A DNA stretch of 64,000 nucleotides from Sporolactobacillus mangiferae (GCF_023336505.1 NZ_JAMAST010000002.1:310001-374000), one strand, 5' to 3'; counted from the stretch's first letter, positions 26,057 through 35,271 are shown. The notes: generated from the sequence alone by a model not told the origin. Translations and numbers: made by a program.

Positions 26057-26512
26057 TTGTCCGCTTCCTCTCCTCTACAATTGTTCCCGGCAACCTTGTC
26101 TGCAAAATGCATTACTGATTTACATGTTAAGGGATAATGCAATCTCAGTCAAACAGAAATAAATGGATGATGTTCGTTAAATGAACGCTGCCGAGGTATC
26201 CATTTCCCAAAGTCCTGCCTTGGATGAAAAGCCGATTTTAAATATTTGCCCCATTAAAAGAGGAATCTTTCCACTCGGACCCTTTCAATCATGAAAAGGC
26301 GGACTTCTTAGTCTGCTGAAAAATCAGAGTTAAAGAACAATACCTGATGAAATTGGTTTAGCTGAAAAAGGAGTGCCCTGTCAGCCATTTTTTATGACCA
26401 CAGGGCACTCTCCTTGTCAGTTTCTGAACCTTATCTGAAAGACACTTAGACGCTCGCACAATCATGAAACTCGTCCTGGTTCCGGCCGTCTTTCACGAGG
26501 TTGTGCAGCGTA
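26057..26512. other. Intergenic region upstream of yggT and downstream of pgi
   Basis: 456 bp with no supported gene. It holds the pgi terminator at 26363-26415. No promoter or structured element could be firmly assigned to the rest. Confidence 0.4.
26363..26415 (-). terminator. Terminator downstream of pgi
   Basis: GGAGTGCCCTGT / ACAGGGCACT-C-TCC with an 18-nt loop; on the minus strand the stem runs into TTTTT. It lies about 100 bp after the pgi stop codon. Confidence 0.75.
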
Positions 26513-27868
26513 TCAGCGTACAAGCCGTGCTTCCAATGCTGCTTTCTCAGATTCATAGCCCGGCTTGCCAAGCAACGCAAACATGTTCTTCTTATACGCT
26601 TCAACACCAGGCTGATTAAACGGATTCACACCAAGCAGATAGCCGCTGACCGCCACTGCCTTTTCAAAGAAATAAATCAGATAACCGAAATGGTAGGCAG
26701 TTAATTCAGGAACCGTCACGACAAGCTGAGGTACCTGACCATCCGTATGTGCGAGACGGACCCCTTCAGCTGCCTTTTTATTCACGAAGTCCATCGTTTT
26801 GTCTGCAAGGAAATTCAGATTATCCAGATTTTCTTTTTCTGCATTGATGGTCACGTCTTTTCTCGGCTGATCGATGAGTACAGCGGTCTCAAACATAACC
26901 CGGCGTCCCTCCTGCACAAACTGGCCGAGTGAGTGAAGATCCGTACTGAAATCGGCAGAAGAAGGATACAGGCCTTTAAAATCCTTACCTTCGCTTTCAC
27001 CGAACAATTGCTTCCACCATTCAGAGAAATAGTGCAAATGCGGTTCGAAATTGACCAGCATTTCCACTGTCTTGCCCTTATTGTACAGAATATTGCGCAC
27101 CGCAGCATATTGATAAGCAGCATTTTTGTTCAGATCCGGTTCGCTGAAATCATGCTGCGCATCACGCGCACCCTTCATCAATTCATTAATGTCGATACCG
27201 GAAGCAGCGATTGGGAGGAGACCGACAGCAGTAAGTACTGAGAAGCGTCCGCCAACATCATCCGGAATCACAAACGATGCATAGCCCTCTTTATCGGCGA
27301 GCGTTTTCAATGCGCCCCTTGCTTTGTCCGTTGTCGCATAAATTCTGCCCCTTGCTTCTTCCTTGCCATATTTGCTTTCAAGGAATTCACGAAAAACGCG
27401 GAACGCAATGGCAGGTTCAGTCGTTGTTCCCGATTTTGAAATAACGTTAACAGAAACGTCCTTGTCTTTAAGTACGTCAAACAATTCATTTAAATAGGTA
27501 GAACTAATACTGTTGCCGGCGAAGAACACTTGCGGGGTTTTTCGTTCTTCTTTCGGCAATAGATTGTAAAACGAATGATTCAGTGTTTCAATCGCCGCTC
27601 GGGCACCCAGATATGACCCACCGATTCCAATCACGACAAGTACATCTGAATCTGATTTAATTTTTTCGGCGGCTTTCTGGATTCTGGAAAACTCTTCTTT
27701 GTCATATTCGGTAGGCAGGTCCAGCCATCCCAAAAAGTCATTGCCTGCTCCCTTTTTTTCATGAATCGCTTGATGGGCGGCAGAAACTTGTCCGGCCAGA
27801 TAATCCAATTCATGCTGCGCAAAAAAAGCGTCGGCATTGCTGTAATCAAAAGCAACTTTCTTGCTCAT
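26513..27868 (-). CDS. pgi: Glucose-6-phosphate isomerase
   Basis: A 451-residue cytoplasmic enzyme that interconverts glucose-6-phosphate and fructose-6-phosphate in glycolysis. Signatures: [33 protein letters not shown] (phosphate-binding SKSGTT), [17 protein letters not shown] (catalytic region) and the C-terminal [16 protein letters not shown]. The length is typical of the short Bacillota enzyme. The ATG follows GGAGGT with a 9-bp spacer. The yuzA gene lies nearby as in B. subtilis, though divergent from it. Confidence 0.96.
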   Translation of the reverse strand: MSKKVAFDYSNADAFFAQHELDYLAGQVSAAHQAIHEKKGAGNDFLGWLDLPTEYDKEEFSRIQKAAEKIKSDSDVLVVIGIGGSYLGARAAIETLNHSFYNLLPKEERKTPQVFFAGNSISSTYLNELFDVLKDKDVSVNVISKSGTTTEPAIAFRVFREFLESKYGKEEARGRIYATTDKARGALKTLADKEGYASFVIPDDVGGRFSVLTAVGLLPIAASGIDINELMKGARDAQHDFSEPDLNKNAAYQYAAVRNILYNKGKTVEMLVNFEPHLHYFSEWWKQLFGESEGKDFKGLYPSSADFSTDLHSLGQFVQEGRRVMFETAVLIDQPRKDVTINAEKENLDNLNFLADKTMDFVNKKAAEGVRLAHTDGQVPQLVVTVPELTAYHFGYLIYFFEKAVAVSGYLLGVNPFNQPGVEAYKKNMFALLGKPGYESEKAALEARLVR

Positions 27869-27952
27869 CGTTCATCGACCTCCAATATCATAATCATTCC
27901 TTCTTAACTGTACAAAACCATGTAGGTAAATTCAAGTCACGACTCACTATAT

Positions 27953-28138
27953 ATGAAAATTCTTGCAACCGATTTCACTTATTCTCCATATGTTTTCCGG
28001 AAGACTTTGCTTAAGAAGCATACTGTGCTACTTAAACGGCTGGTGCATTTGCAAAAATGCGGCGGTTGTAAACTTGCAGAAAAATGTACCGAAAAAGCAA
28101 TGATAAAAGCGAATACTGCCTTTCAAAAAAAAGAATGA
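27953..28138 (+). CDS. Possible small Cys-motif protein, unrecognised
   Basis: A 61-residue open frame, basic, with a CGGC-x5-C motif (KCGGCKLAEKC) that could hold a metal. No good ribosome site precedes the ATG and no family is recognised. It lies between the divergent pgi start and yuzA. It could be a real small protein, a remnant, or chance. Confidence 0.3.
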   Translation: MKILATDFTYSPYVFRKTLLKKHTVLLKRLVHLQKCGGCKLAEKCTEKAMIKANTAFQKKE

Positions 28139-28203
28139 TCGATGAATAGCGATGGGAAAAAAAGCCATGCTATTAATGCACGCACATAAAAGGAGGAACA
28201 GTT

Positions 28204-28434
28204 ATGAGCGGTTTGCAGAAAACTTGCCTCGTATTACTTATCATTGGCGGAATTAACTGGGGGTTGGTCGGTTTCTTTCGCTACGACCTGATCGCCTCGC
28301 TCTTTGGAGGGACGGGAGCTGCGATCTCGCGGCTCATTTATGCAATTGTCGGCCTTTGCGCGTTATATTGTCTGACCATCCTGTTCCGTCCAAATGAAAG
28401 TCTGGCGCGTGACCGTGAAACACAGACACGCTAA
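28204..28434 (+). CDS. yuzA: DUF378 membrane protein (YuzA)
   Basis: A 76-residue protein with two transmembrane helices of the DUF378 family. The signature LLIIGGINWGLVGFF is diagnostic, followed by a second helix (LIYAIVGLCALYCL). Function unknown. An ideal AAAGGAGGA site precedes the ATG. In B. subtilis yuzA also neighbours pgi. A strong terminator shared with the convergent asnB follows. Confidence 0.85.
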   Translation: MSGLQKTCLVLLIIGGINWGLVGFFRYDLIASLFGGTGAAISRLIYAIVGLCALYCLTILFRPNESLARDRETQTR

Positions 28435-28444
28435 GACAGGCAGC

Positions 28445-28486
28445 AAAAAAGGGATCCTCGCGCATTTAAGCGAAGATCCCTTTTTT
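28445..28486. terminator. Bidirectional terminator between yuzA and asnB
   Basis: The stem AAAAAAGGGATC / GATCCCTTTTTT with an inner TCGC/GCGA pair. Serves both converging genes. Confidence 0.92.
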
Positions 28487-28495
28487 CATTTTGCG

Positions 28496-30382
28496 TTAAA
28501 CCTGAGCAACCGTCCTGGGTGCAACCAAAAGGGTCTTTTCAACAAAAATCTGATGCCAGATCATAAAGGTCAGCACCGCCCAAATTTTACGGCTGTTGTC
28601 CGCCTTGCCGCTGCAATGATCATCCAGCAGCTTCAGGGCATAGGATTTATTGATATAGGCATCCGTACCACTGTTGTGAATAATCTGAATGGCCCAGTCA
28701 TGCAGTTCATTTTTGAGCCAGATGCGTATCGGCACGGGAAATCCGAGTTTTTTTCGAAATAAAATGGAGTCCGGGACAATACCGCGCATCGCTTCACGAA
28801 ACGCATATTTCGTTGTCCCTTCGCCTGTCTTAAGGGCACCAGGAAGCGTTCTCGCCGTATTAAATACCTCTTTATCCAGGAAAGGAACACGGAGCTCAAG
28901 TGAATGCGCCATAGTCATTCGATCCGCGACAACGAGAATGTCTCCGCGAAGCCACGTCTCAATATCGACGAGCTGCATCTGATCCAGCTTGCTGTTTGCT
29001 GCTGACTTCCTGTAAATTGGATGCGTGATTTCAGTAAATAATGCCTGAGGTGAAAATGTTTTCAGTAAAAACTGTTTCTCCGTTTCATTAAAGATAAACG
29101 CATTACCGACATAGCGTTCCGAAAGCGGCGTTGTCCCGCGAAGAAGATAGCTGCGCCCCCGTACCCCTTCAGGAAGTTTTTCGGCAAGTGCATGAAGAAG
29201 CGACTTTCCTGGGCCTGGAAGTGCATCGAACCATTTTAATGAAAGGGGCTCACGATAAATATTGTAGCCGCCGAACAGCTCGTCAGACCCTTCACCGGAA
29301 AGCACAACTTTTACCTGTTTTCTTGCTTCACGAGCAACAAAATAATTGGGAATGGCCGCTGGATCGGCAACGGGATTATCCATATGCCAGATAATTCGCG
29401 GCATCTCTTCCATACACATTTCCGGCGTAATTTCAAGCGCATCGTTTTCAACACCAAGTTTTTCAGCTGAATCTCTGGCAACGTCAATTTCGTTATATCC
29501 TTTGCTGGCAAATCCGACTGTAAAGGTTTTGATGTGTTCGTTAAATCGTTTTGCCAGGGCAACAATTGAAGTGGAATCAATACCGCTCGACAGAAAAGCA
29601 CCGACCGGCACATCACTTCTCATATGCATTTTTACTGAGTCAATTAAAACATTCTGAATTTTCCGTTTTGCCTCATCAAGTGACTGACTGACCGGTGCAA
29701 AGCCTGGTTTCCAGTAGGCAACGTTCTGCACCGGTTCTCCTTCTTTTTTTAGCAGATAATGTCCGGGTTCCAGACTTTTAATGCTTTTAGACATTGTGCC
29801 CGGTTCAGGTACAAACTGAAAGGTCAGATAATATTGAAGCGCCTTTTCATCCAGCGCATCATTCGTTTCGCCAAAGAGCAGGCTTTTCATTTCGGATGCA
29901 AAAAAGATACCATCCTCTTTTTCCGAATAGAAAAAAGGTTTGATGCCAAAATGGTCACGTGCGGCAAAAAGCGTGCGTTCGCGTTTATCCCATATGATAA
30001 AAGCAAACATGCCACGAAGATAACGGACGCACACTTCACCGCGATCCGCATACAGAGCGGCAATAACTTCCGTATCCGACGTCGTATTAAATCTATAGCC
30101 TTTCTCAATTAATTCATTGCGAAGCTCAACATAATTATAGATTTCACCATTGAATATAATGTAGTAGCGTTCATTCTCATAAGGAAGCGGCTGATGCCCG
30201 CCGGCAAGATCAATAATACTTAATCTTCGAAAGGCGAGCTGCACCTGATCGTCCGTATAATAACCGGCATCATCCGGACCTCGATGATTGATCATTTCCG
30301 CTCGCTCAGTCATCGCGTTTTGTTCATGATGATCCGGTTTCAGATGAGGATCTTTTGCCAAGTATCCGCAAAATCCACACAT
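28496..30382 (-). CDS. asnB: Asparagine synthase (glutamine-hydrolysing)
   Basis: A 628-residue enzyme that makes asparagine from aspartate, glutamine and ATP. The N-terminal glutaminase begins with the catalytic Cys2 (MCGFCG) and carries NHRGPDDAG, RRLSIIDL and FNGEIYNY. The C-terminal synthetase has the ATP-binding SSGIDSTS motif, LSGEGSDELFGGY and RVPFLDKEV. Length and order match Bacillus AsnB-type enzymes; the AsnB/AsnO/AsnH paralogue cannot be separated safely. The ATG follows AAAGGAG. Monocistronic. Confidence 0.92.
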   Translation of the reverse strand: MCGFCGYLAKDPHLKPDHHEQNAMTERAEMINHRGPDDAGYYTDDQVQLAFRRLSIIDLAGGHQPLPYENERYYIIFNGEIYNYVELRNELIEKGYRFNTTSDTEVIAALYADRGEVCVRYLRGMFAFIIWDKRERTLFAARDHFGIKPFFYSEKEDGIFFASEMKSLLFGETNDALDEKALQYYLTFQFVPEPGTMSKSIKSLEPGHYLLKKEGEPVQNVAYWKPGFAPVSQSLDEAKRKIQNVLIDSVKMHMRSDVPVGAFLSSGIDSTSIVALAKRFNEHIKTFTVGFASKGYNEIDVARDSAEKLGVENDALEITPEMCMEEMPRIIWHMDNPVADPAAIPNYFVAREARKQVKVVLSGEGSDELFGGYNIYREPLSLKWFDALPGPGKSLLHALAEKLPEGVRGRSYLLRGTTPLSERYVGNAFIFNETEKQFLLKTFSPQALFTEITHPIYRKSAANSKLDQMQLVDIETWLRGDILVVADRMTMAHSLELRVPFLDKEVFNTARTLPGALKTGEGTTKYAFREAMRGIVPDSILFRKKLGFPVPIRIWLKNELHDWAIQIIHNSGTDAYINKSYALKLLDDHCSGKADNSRKIWAVLTFMIWHQIFVEKTLLVAPRTVAQV

Positions 30383-30546
30383 AAAAAGTCTCCTTTCAGA
30401 GATCGCCGTTAACGATTCTCGAGCAGATTCTCTGCCTCTTGCACAAATTTTATTCCGATATCTAAGTTTATCATTGAATCGGACAAATTCAAAGCAGTGA
30501 CAGCGCTTCCTTATTTCTTATTTTTTTCTCTGCCCGGATGCATTTC

Positions 30547-30750
30547 TTATTGATCGGTAAAAAGTTCCTGAATCGGCACACAAAGCACACTGGCCACTTT
30601 TGCAAGTGTTTCCGCACTGATCTTGCTTCTGCCGCTTTCCAAATAGTAATATCCATTTGCGCTTTGATAGCCAAGCCGTGCCGCCATCTCTTTCAGCGAC
30701 ATTTGCGATTCTCTTAAACTTCTCAATTTCTTCAGATCAACAGTCAGCAT
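30547..30750 (-). CDS. Small XRE-family transcriptional regulator
   Basis: A 67-residue protein made up almost entirely of a Cro/C1-type helix-turn-helix (LRESQMSLKEMAARLGYQSANGYYYLESGR, residues ~11-40). GAGGGG precedes the ATG. It is divergent from a second XRE regulator, and the shared region has two CCTATTTG boxes. The TATAAT promoter of this gene lies between the two boxes, which suggests auto- or cross-regulation. The target genes are unknown. Confidence 0.8.
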   Translation of the reverse strand: MLTVDLKKLRSLRESQMSLKEMAARLGYQSANGYYYLESGRSKISAETLAKVASVLCVPIQELFTDQ

Positions 30751-30771
30751 AAATAGTCACCCCTCTTATTA

Positions 30772-30840
30772 CCTATTTGGAAATTTTTCTTTAGATTATA
30801 GCATTTTCTTTTATTATCGCGCAAATAAATTTCCTATTTG
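30772..30840. promoter_or_regulatory. Divergent promoter region with repeated CCTATTTG boxes
   Basis: The two boxes, 30772-30780 (CCTATTTGG) and 30833-30840 (CCTATTTG), are direct repeats 61 bp apart. On the minus strand, TTGCGC (30824-30819), 18 bp, TATAAT (30800-30795) lies between them and should drive the 67-residue regulator. Probable operators of one or both XRE proteins. Confidence 0.5.
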
Positions 30841-30921
30841 TCAAACATCGCAATATAAAAAAGAGAACATGCTAAAATTTCTAGTGTTTACAGCAACAAC
30901 GAAAGAGGAGGATCGCGTTGT

Positions 30922-31284
30922 ATGGGAAACACGCTAGGGAGCAGGATTCGATTTCTGCGTGATGAAAGGCAGCTTTCGCAAATGGAAATGGCTCGTCAAT
31001 TGAATATTTCCAATGCCCAGCTCAGCCGATACGAATCCGGCGCCCGCAAACCTGATCCGGACATGATTGTCCAGATTGCCGATTATCTCAGTGTTTCCGC
31101 TGACTACCTTCTCGGACGAACGGAACGGATTAATGAAACGAAATCGCTTTATGAAAGTGCTGAAGATCATGCGCTTTTAAAAAAGGTTAAAGAAATGCCT
31201 GGACTTGATCTGCTCATTGATCAGATGAATCAGAATCCTAAAAAGGCTGACCGGCTTCTGCAAATCTGGAAATGGCTGAAATAA
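30922..31284 (+). CDS. XRE-family regulator with C-terminal extension
   Basis: A 120-residue protein with an N-terminal Cro/C1 helix-turn-helix (residues ~7-62; LSQMEMARQLNISNAQLSRYESGARKP, then DYLSVSADYLLGR) and a helical C-terminal tail. This is the layout of SinR/Xre-type and phage-repressor-like regulators. The ATG follows AGAGGAGG at slightly long spacing. No phage genes are present nearby. Its neighbour upstream is a divergent, smaller XRE protein. Confidence 0.82.
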   Translation: MGNTLGSRIRFLRDERQLSQMEMARQLNISNAQLSRYESGARKPDPDMIVQIADYLSVSADYLLGRTERINETKSLYESAEDHALLKKVKEMPGLDLLIDQMNQNPKKADRLLQIWKWLK

Positions 31285-31297
31285 TTGATGTACCTAT

Positions 31298-31343
31298 CAA
31301 AAAAGTTCCGAATCCCTATTAATTAAAGGATTTGGAACTTTTT
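31298..31343. terminator. Bidirectional terminator
   Basis: AAAAAGTTCC-GAATCC / GGATTT-GGAACTTTTT between the XRE gene and the convergent ndh. Confidence 0.85.
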
Positions 31344-31405
31344 CCAATGCCATCACAACTCATTTTCTCTATTATTTTCCTGTCTTAGTTTTCGCTCCCA
31401 AAAAG

Positions 31406-32623
31406 TCAAAGAAACTTCAGCTTGCCTTTTTTCAAAACAAGCCCGACACCGCCAAGCATCAGCAGATAACGGTCGTCAATCACTTTCTTCATTGCAGCCG
31501 CCGGTTTGCCCGTCAGTTTATGATCAAATACGACACCGATTGCTTCTTTTTCGCCAAGCGAAGCAACCGTACCCTTCGGTTTATAGACAAAAGGTTCGGT
31601 CGGTTCTCCATGTAAGATATGTTTGAAATTCTTCGCAAGGTTTTCTGCTTCCTGAATGGCAATCTGCGCCGTTGGCGGATATGGTCTTTCCGCATCAGGC
31701 GGGAAAACAACGGCAACGTCGCCGATTGCAAATACGTGGTCGTCCTCCGGGGAACGAAGATCCGGGGTCACCTGAATCTTACCGCGATTGGTTTCAAATC
31801 CGGAATCTTCCGGAATATGGCTTGCTTTTACACCGCCGGTCCAGACAACCGTTCCTGCCTTAATTTCTTCGAGTTCTTCGCTGCCTTTCAGCTGCACCTT
31901 AACGCCTTCAGGTGTTGCTTCCTTGATAAAGGTATTCAGCTTAAATTCTACACCTTTGCTCTCCAGATATTTCTGTGCGTATTCAGCAAGCGTGCGATCA
32001 AACGGAGGCAGTACAAATGGCATGCCTTCGACATCCACAATCCGGACCTTTTTTGGATCAACATCATATTCCCTGCAAAGTTCAGGGATACGATCTACGA
32101 GTTCGCCCAGAAATTCAACGCCACTAAGTCCCGCACCGCCAACGACAATTGTCAAATCGCTGTCCTTTGCGTCCGGATCACTATTGTAGCTTGCAAAACG
32201 ATATTCGATGTGCTCGCGAATCTTGCGCGCGGTATTCACGCTGCGAATCGCAAAGGCATGTTCGTCGAGCCCTTTAATTCCAAAGGTATTGGATTCAAAA
32301 CCAAGTGCAATGACCAGATAGTCATAATCGATTTCGCCGTTTTTCAGAATAACCTTGTTGTTTTTATGATCAATTGACCGCACGGTATCCTGCACAAAAT
32401 GGACGCGATTCGTATTAATGACATTTTTAATCAGCATTCTCGTGCGGTCATGATGAATCGTACCCGCAGCTGCTTCGTGCAGCCACGTTGTCTGATAATG
32501 ATAATTATGCTTGTTCACTAGTGTAATGTCTGCTTCGTCCGCACTTAACTCTTTTGTAAGGCGCACGGTCGCCATCATGCCACCATATCCGGCGCCAAGA
32601 ATCACGATTTTTGGTTTATTCAT
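31406..32623 (-). CDS. ndh: Type II NADH dehydrogenase (NDH-2)
   Basis: A 405-residue single-subunit flavoprotein that passes electrons from NADH to menaquinone at the membrane surface without pumping protons. Two Rossmann motifs are visible: GAGYGG (FAD, ~10-15) and VVGGAGLSGVE (NADH, mid-protein). HYQTTWLHEAAAG, FAIGDVA and PPTAQIAIQEA are typical NDH-2 segments, and the C-terminal part likely forms the membrane-anchoring helices. Its place next to the yut block suggests the B. subtilis YumB orthologue. Start ATG; AAGGTGG lies upstream at long spacing. No Rex site was found directly upstream. Confidence 0.88.
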   Translation of the reverse strand: MNKPKIVILGAGYGGMMATVRLTKELSADEADITLVNKHNYHYQTTWLHEAAAGTIHHDRTRMLIKNVINTNRVHFVQDTVRSIDHKNNKVILKNGEIDYDYLVIALGFESNTFGIKGLDEHAFAIRSVNTARKIREHIEYRFASYNSDPDAKDSDLTIVVGGAGLSGVEFLGELVDRIPELCREYDVDPKKVRIVDVEGMPFVLPPFDRTLAEYAQKYLESKGVEFKLNTFIKEATPEGVKVQLKGSEELEEIKAGTVVWTGGVKASHIPEDSGFETNRGKIQVTPDLRSPEDDHVFAIGDVAVVFPPDAERPYPPTAQIAIQEAENLAKNFKHILHGEPTEPFVYKPKGTVASLGEKEAIGVVFDHKLTGKPAAAMKKVIDDRYLLMLGGVGLVLKKGKLKFL

Positions 32624-33279
32624 GGTTTATTACAGCCACCTTTTCTTTAGCATATTAAAAACACGTGCCTATGATGCGTACTCCGGACTTGCCTGTCCGC
32701 ATTTATATCTTTTCGTTAAGCTTTGTTAAAATCCGCTGCCGTTTTAAATTATTTGCTGCCCTGTGCCTGCTTACTGCGGGTACACCGCGATCCTTCTCAG
32801 AAAACCGAAAATCTGCGAGATGCCGCTTGCACCTGCCAACAGCACCTGTCCCGCAGGTGGCACGCACACATTGCTGCAGGTCAGAAAAACAGCAGTTAGA
32901 AACCAAAATTAAAATCTCCTTATTTATAATATGTCTTTTTTGTTAACAATTCAAGAACAAAATGTGTCGAAAAGGCTGGTAAAATAGGAAAGAATTGAAC
33001 TGCTGAGCAACATCATGACATTTTGAAAATTCTTTGCAGATTCATTACAATTGGCAGGCTTTCTATATTTAATTTTCATTGATAGTATTAGTATTGAATT
33101 GATTTTGGTTAGTCGCATTTTATAGGTAACACCGTAAACACATCGCCCGTATCTGTTTTAGAGCTACTATGCCCCGCAGAACCTTTTGAATTAGCCATAA
33201 AAGCGAATATAGTCAGATTCCCGCATTCATGGAAGAGCTTTTGGATTTTGGGAATTGAATATGTATTGGAGCGATTCAT
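32624..33279. other. 656-bp gap upstream of ndh
   Basis: AT-rich in its right half. I see no supported gene. A 29-codon minus-strand frame ending at 33109 (Ser/Gly-rich, starting MANSKGSAG) has no ribosome site. A CTGTCCCGCAGG-type inverted repeat lies near 32845-32860. The ndh promoter should lie here, but no near-consensus pair stands out. Confidence 0.4.
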
Positions 33280-33660
33280 TTGAAAAAATTTCTTGCCGGA
33301 TTCATTATTGTTTGTCTGTACTGTTTTCCCTTTGTTCACTTCTCGATGAATCAAGATTATTATAAAGGTTCGATGCGTGGATACATGCTCATGCTCATTT
33401 TCATTTCCTTGCTTGCCTTCTTAAGCAAAATCTTTTGTAATATAATCCCTTTAATCCTTGGAAATATTTTATCGGCCTTTTTTTCGTACTATTTTGTTAC
33501 CAATACAACCAGCCATGTTCAATGGGCGTGGTACTTCAAGCCTTTTGGGCCTGAATGGGTATTTATTATTGTCAGCATACTTATATGGATCCCTCAGATC
33601 ACCATTTTCATTTTTGCTCGGAAAATATATAACAAAATAAAGCACCTGCTTCCCTTTTGA
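33280..33660 (+). CDS. Orphan multi-spanning membrane protein
   Basis: A 126-residue protein not recognised as any family. It has four hydrophobic segments (about residues 4-22, 35-54, 57-77 and 92-112) and a very basic C-terminus (ARKIYNKIKH). The start is a TTG with TTGGAG 8 bp upstream. It sits alone in AT-rich sequence between ndh and the yutM gene, with about 650 and 250 bp of non-coding DNA on its sides. This looks like an accessory or lineage-specific gene. Function unknown. Confidence 0.6.
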   Translation: MKKFLAGFIIVCLYCFPFVHFSMNQDYYKGSMRGYMLMLIFISLLAFLSKIFCNIIPLILGNILSAFFSYYFVTNTTSHVQWAWYFKPFGPEWVFIIVSILIWIPQITIFIFARKIYNKIKHLLPF

Positions 33661-33916
33661 CATCCATTAGAACCGAGACTATCGTATCGTCGAGGTGCCG
33701 TTTCATTTTCCGAGCTACACTCAAATTTTGCATACGAATCGTTCAGGCAAAACAAAAAACACCTCCCAGCGATTAGGTTCATCACTAGAAGATGATTCAA
33801 AAAACAAATTATGTTAGAGATTATGCCCATTGGTTCATGAATGATCAGCAATCAGCATTGCAAAATCTCTATTTTTTCATCTGGAATCAATCGTCAATCC
33901 AATCATCATTTTCAAA

Positions 33917-34282
33917 TCAACAGTCACATTGTTTCGCAGGCTGTCCTTCATTGTCCGCCGTTTTAAACGAATGACCGCATCCGCAGGTCGAAATGGCATT
34001 TGGATTGTCAATAGTAAAACCGCCACCGTCAAGATTCTGTTTAAAGTCGATCGTTACACCATCAAGAAGGGGCGCACTGTTTTGGTCGACAATGACTTTG
34101 AACCCTTTCCCTTCAAATGCAAGATCGCCATCAATCATTTTATCGTCAAATCCCATGCCGTAAGTCAGTCCGGAGCATCCGCCACCGCTGACACCGACAC
34201 GCAAAAACAGATTTTCTCCTGGTTCGCTGTCCAGCATTTCCCTGACACGAAAGCTTGCAGCATCGGTCAACGTAATATTCAT
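33917..34282 (-). CDS. yutM: A-type iron-sulfur carrier (HesB/IscA family, YutM)
   Basis: A 121-residue A-type carrier that accepts Fe-S clusters from the SUF scaffold and passes them to target enzymes. The three ligand cysteines are at Cys36 (GGGCSG), Cys100 and Cys102 (STCGCG). An extra tail ends in QCDC, beyond the usual length of ~108 residues. The ATG follows AAAAGGAGC. A sigma-A promoter directly upstream overlaps a TTGTGA-N6-TCACA palindrome. dapF lies upstream on the same strand, as in the B. subtilis yut locus. Confidence 0.9.
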   Translation of the reverse strand: MNITLTDAASFRVREMLDSEPGENLFLRVGVSGGGCSGLTYGMGFDDKMIDGDLAFEGKGFKVIVDQNSAPLLDGVTIDFKQNLDGGGFTIDNPNAISTCGCGHSFKTADNEGQPAKQCDC

Positions 34283-34311
34283 CCTTATCAGCTCCTTTTC
34301 GATTTATTCAT

Positions 34312-34340
34312 ATTATAACGTGATGTGACCTTAATCACAA
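34312..34340 (-). promoter_or_regulatory. yutM promoter with Rex/FNR-like palindrome
   Basis: On the minus strand: TTGTGA (34340-34335), 17 bp, TATAAT (34317-34312). The -35 is the left arm of TTGTGA-TTAAGG-TCACAT (34323-34340), a near-palindrome that resembles Rex operators and also FNR/CRP boxes (TGTGA-N6-TCACA). A regulator binding here would cover the promoter and repress it. Which regulator, if any, is inference. Confidence 0.5.
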
Positions 34341-34351
34341 TCACAACCGGT

Positions 34352-35224
34352 TTATCTTTGAAAATAAGTGCCTTCACAAATCGTTTCTGCTTCCCCGGTC
34401 ATCAGCACATGGTTATTGTCTGATTGCCAGATAATCCGCAGATCTCCCCCGTCAAGATGTACGGTCACCGGTGTATCCTGATCCAGACGCTGTTCCAATA
34501 TTGACGCAACCACGGAGGCGCAGGCTCCGGTTCCACATGCCTGAGTAATTCCTGATCCGCGTTCCCACACCCGATACCTCAGTTCGTGACGGGAGATTGG
34601 TGCAATAAATCCGATATTTGCGCCGTTGGGGAAAAGCGGATGTGTATCGGCCAGCAGGGCACCTAATTCATGAATCGGTGCCGTGTCAATATCTTCCACA
34701 AAAAACAGGGCATGTGGGTTACCCATTGAAACAGCTGTAAACGTGTATTCCTTCCCTGAAACAGTCAGCCGGTCACGGATCACCCGCTCACCGCCGCCCG
34801 CACCAGCAACCGGAATACGCGCGCGTTCCAGAACCGGCTCTCCCATATCAATGGTTACCTGCTCAACAACCCCATCCCGCACATGGACCTCCGCCAGCAT
34901 CAGACCTGACCGGGTTTCAATCGCAAATCGCCGCTCGTTAACCAGATGATGTTCATAAGCATACTTTGCCACACATCTGAGTCCGTTCCCGCAATTCATT
35001 GCCTCAGAACCATCTTTATTAAAAATACGCATCTGAACGTCTGCCTGCGTCGATGGAAGAATAAGGATTAACCCGTCGGAACCAATGCCCTTAAAGGGGT
35101 CCGCCACCTGTTCGGACAGCTGTGGATATGATGCAATCATGCTCAAATCATGTGAGCATCCGTCCAGATATATATAACAATTGCCCAATCCGTGCATCTT
35201 TGTAAAAGGTATCGCCCATCCCAT
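34352..35224 (-). CDS. dapF: Diaminopimelate epimerase
   Basis: A 290-residue enzyme that converts LL- to meso-diaminopimelate for lysine and peptidoglycan synthesis without a cofactor. The two catalytic cysteines lie in MNCGNGLRC and in QACGTGACAS. The N-terminus (FTKMHGLGNCYIYLD) and SMGNPHALFF are typical. The ATG at 35224 is preferred, with GCGGA just upstream and GGAG a little further; a GTG at 35236 would add four residues. Located between yutM and yuzD as in B. subtilis. Confidence 0.94.
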   Translation of the reverse strand: MGWAIPFTKMHGLGNCYIYLDGCSHDLSMIASYPQLSEQVADPFKGIGSDGLILILPSTQADVQMRIFNKDGSEAMNCGNGLRCVAKYAYEHHLVNERRFAIETRSGLMLAEVHVRDGVVEQVTIDMGEPVLERARIPVAGAGGGERVIRDRLTVSGKEYTFTAVSMGNPHALFFVEDIDTAPIHELGALLADTHPLFPNGANIGFIAPISRHELRYRVWERGSGITQACGTGACASVVASILEQRLDQDTPVTVHLDGGDLRIIWQSDNNHVLMTGEAETICEGTYFQR

Positions 35225-35271
35225 TGTTCCGCCCACTCCAGTTTCTCTTCATAGTCACGCGCGCATTCCTT

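Noticed and set aside
31619-32377. 252-codon plus-strand open frame
   Set aside because: Lies wholly opposite ndh, has no ribosome site, and its translation looks like an antisense shadow.
33109-33204. 29-codon minus-strand frame beginning MANSKGSAG
   Set aside because: No ribosome site, no known small-protein family, and AT-rich surroundings; likely chance.
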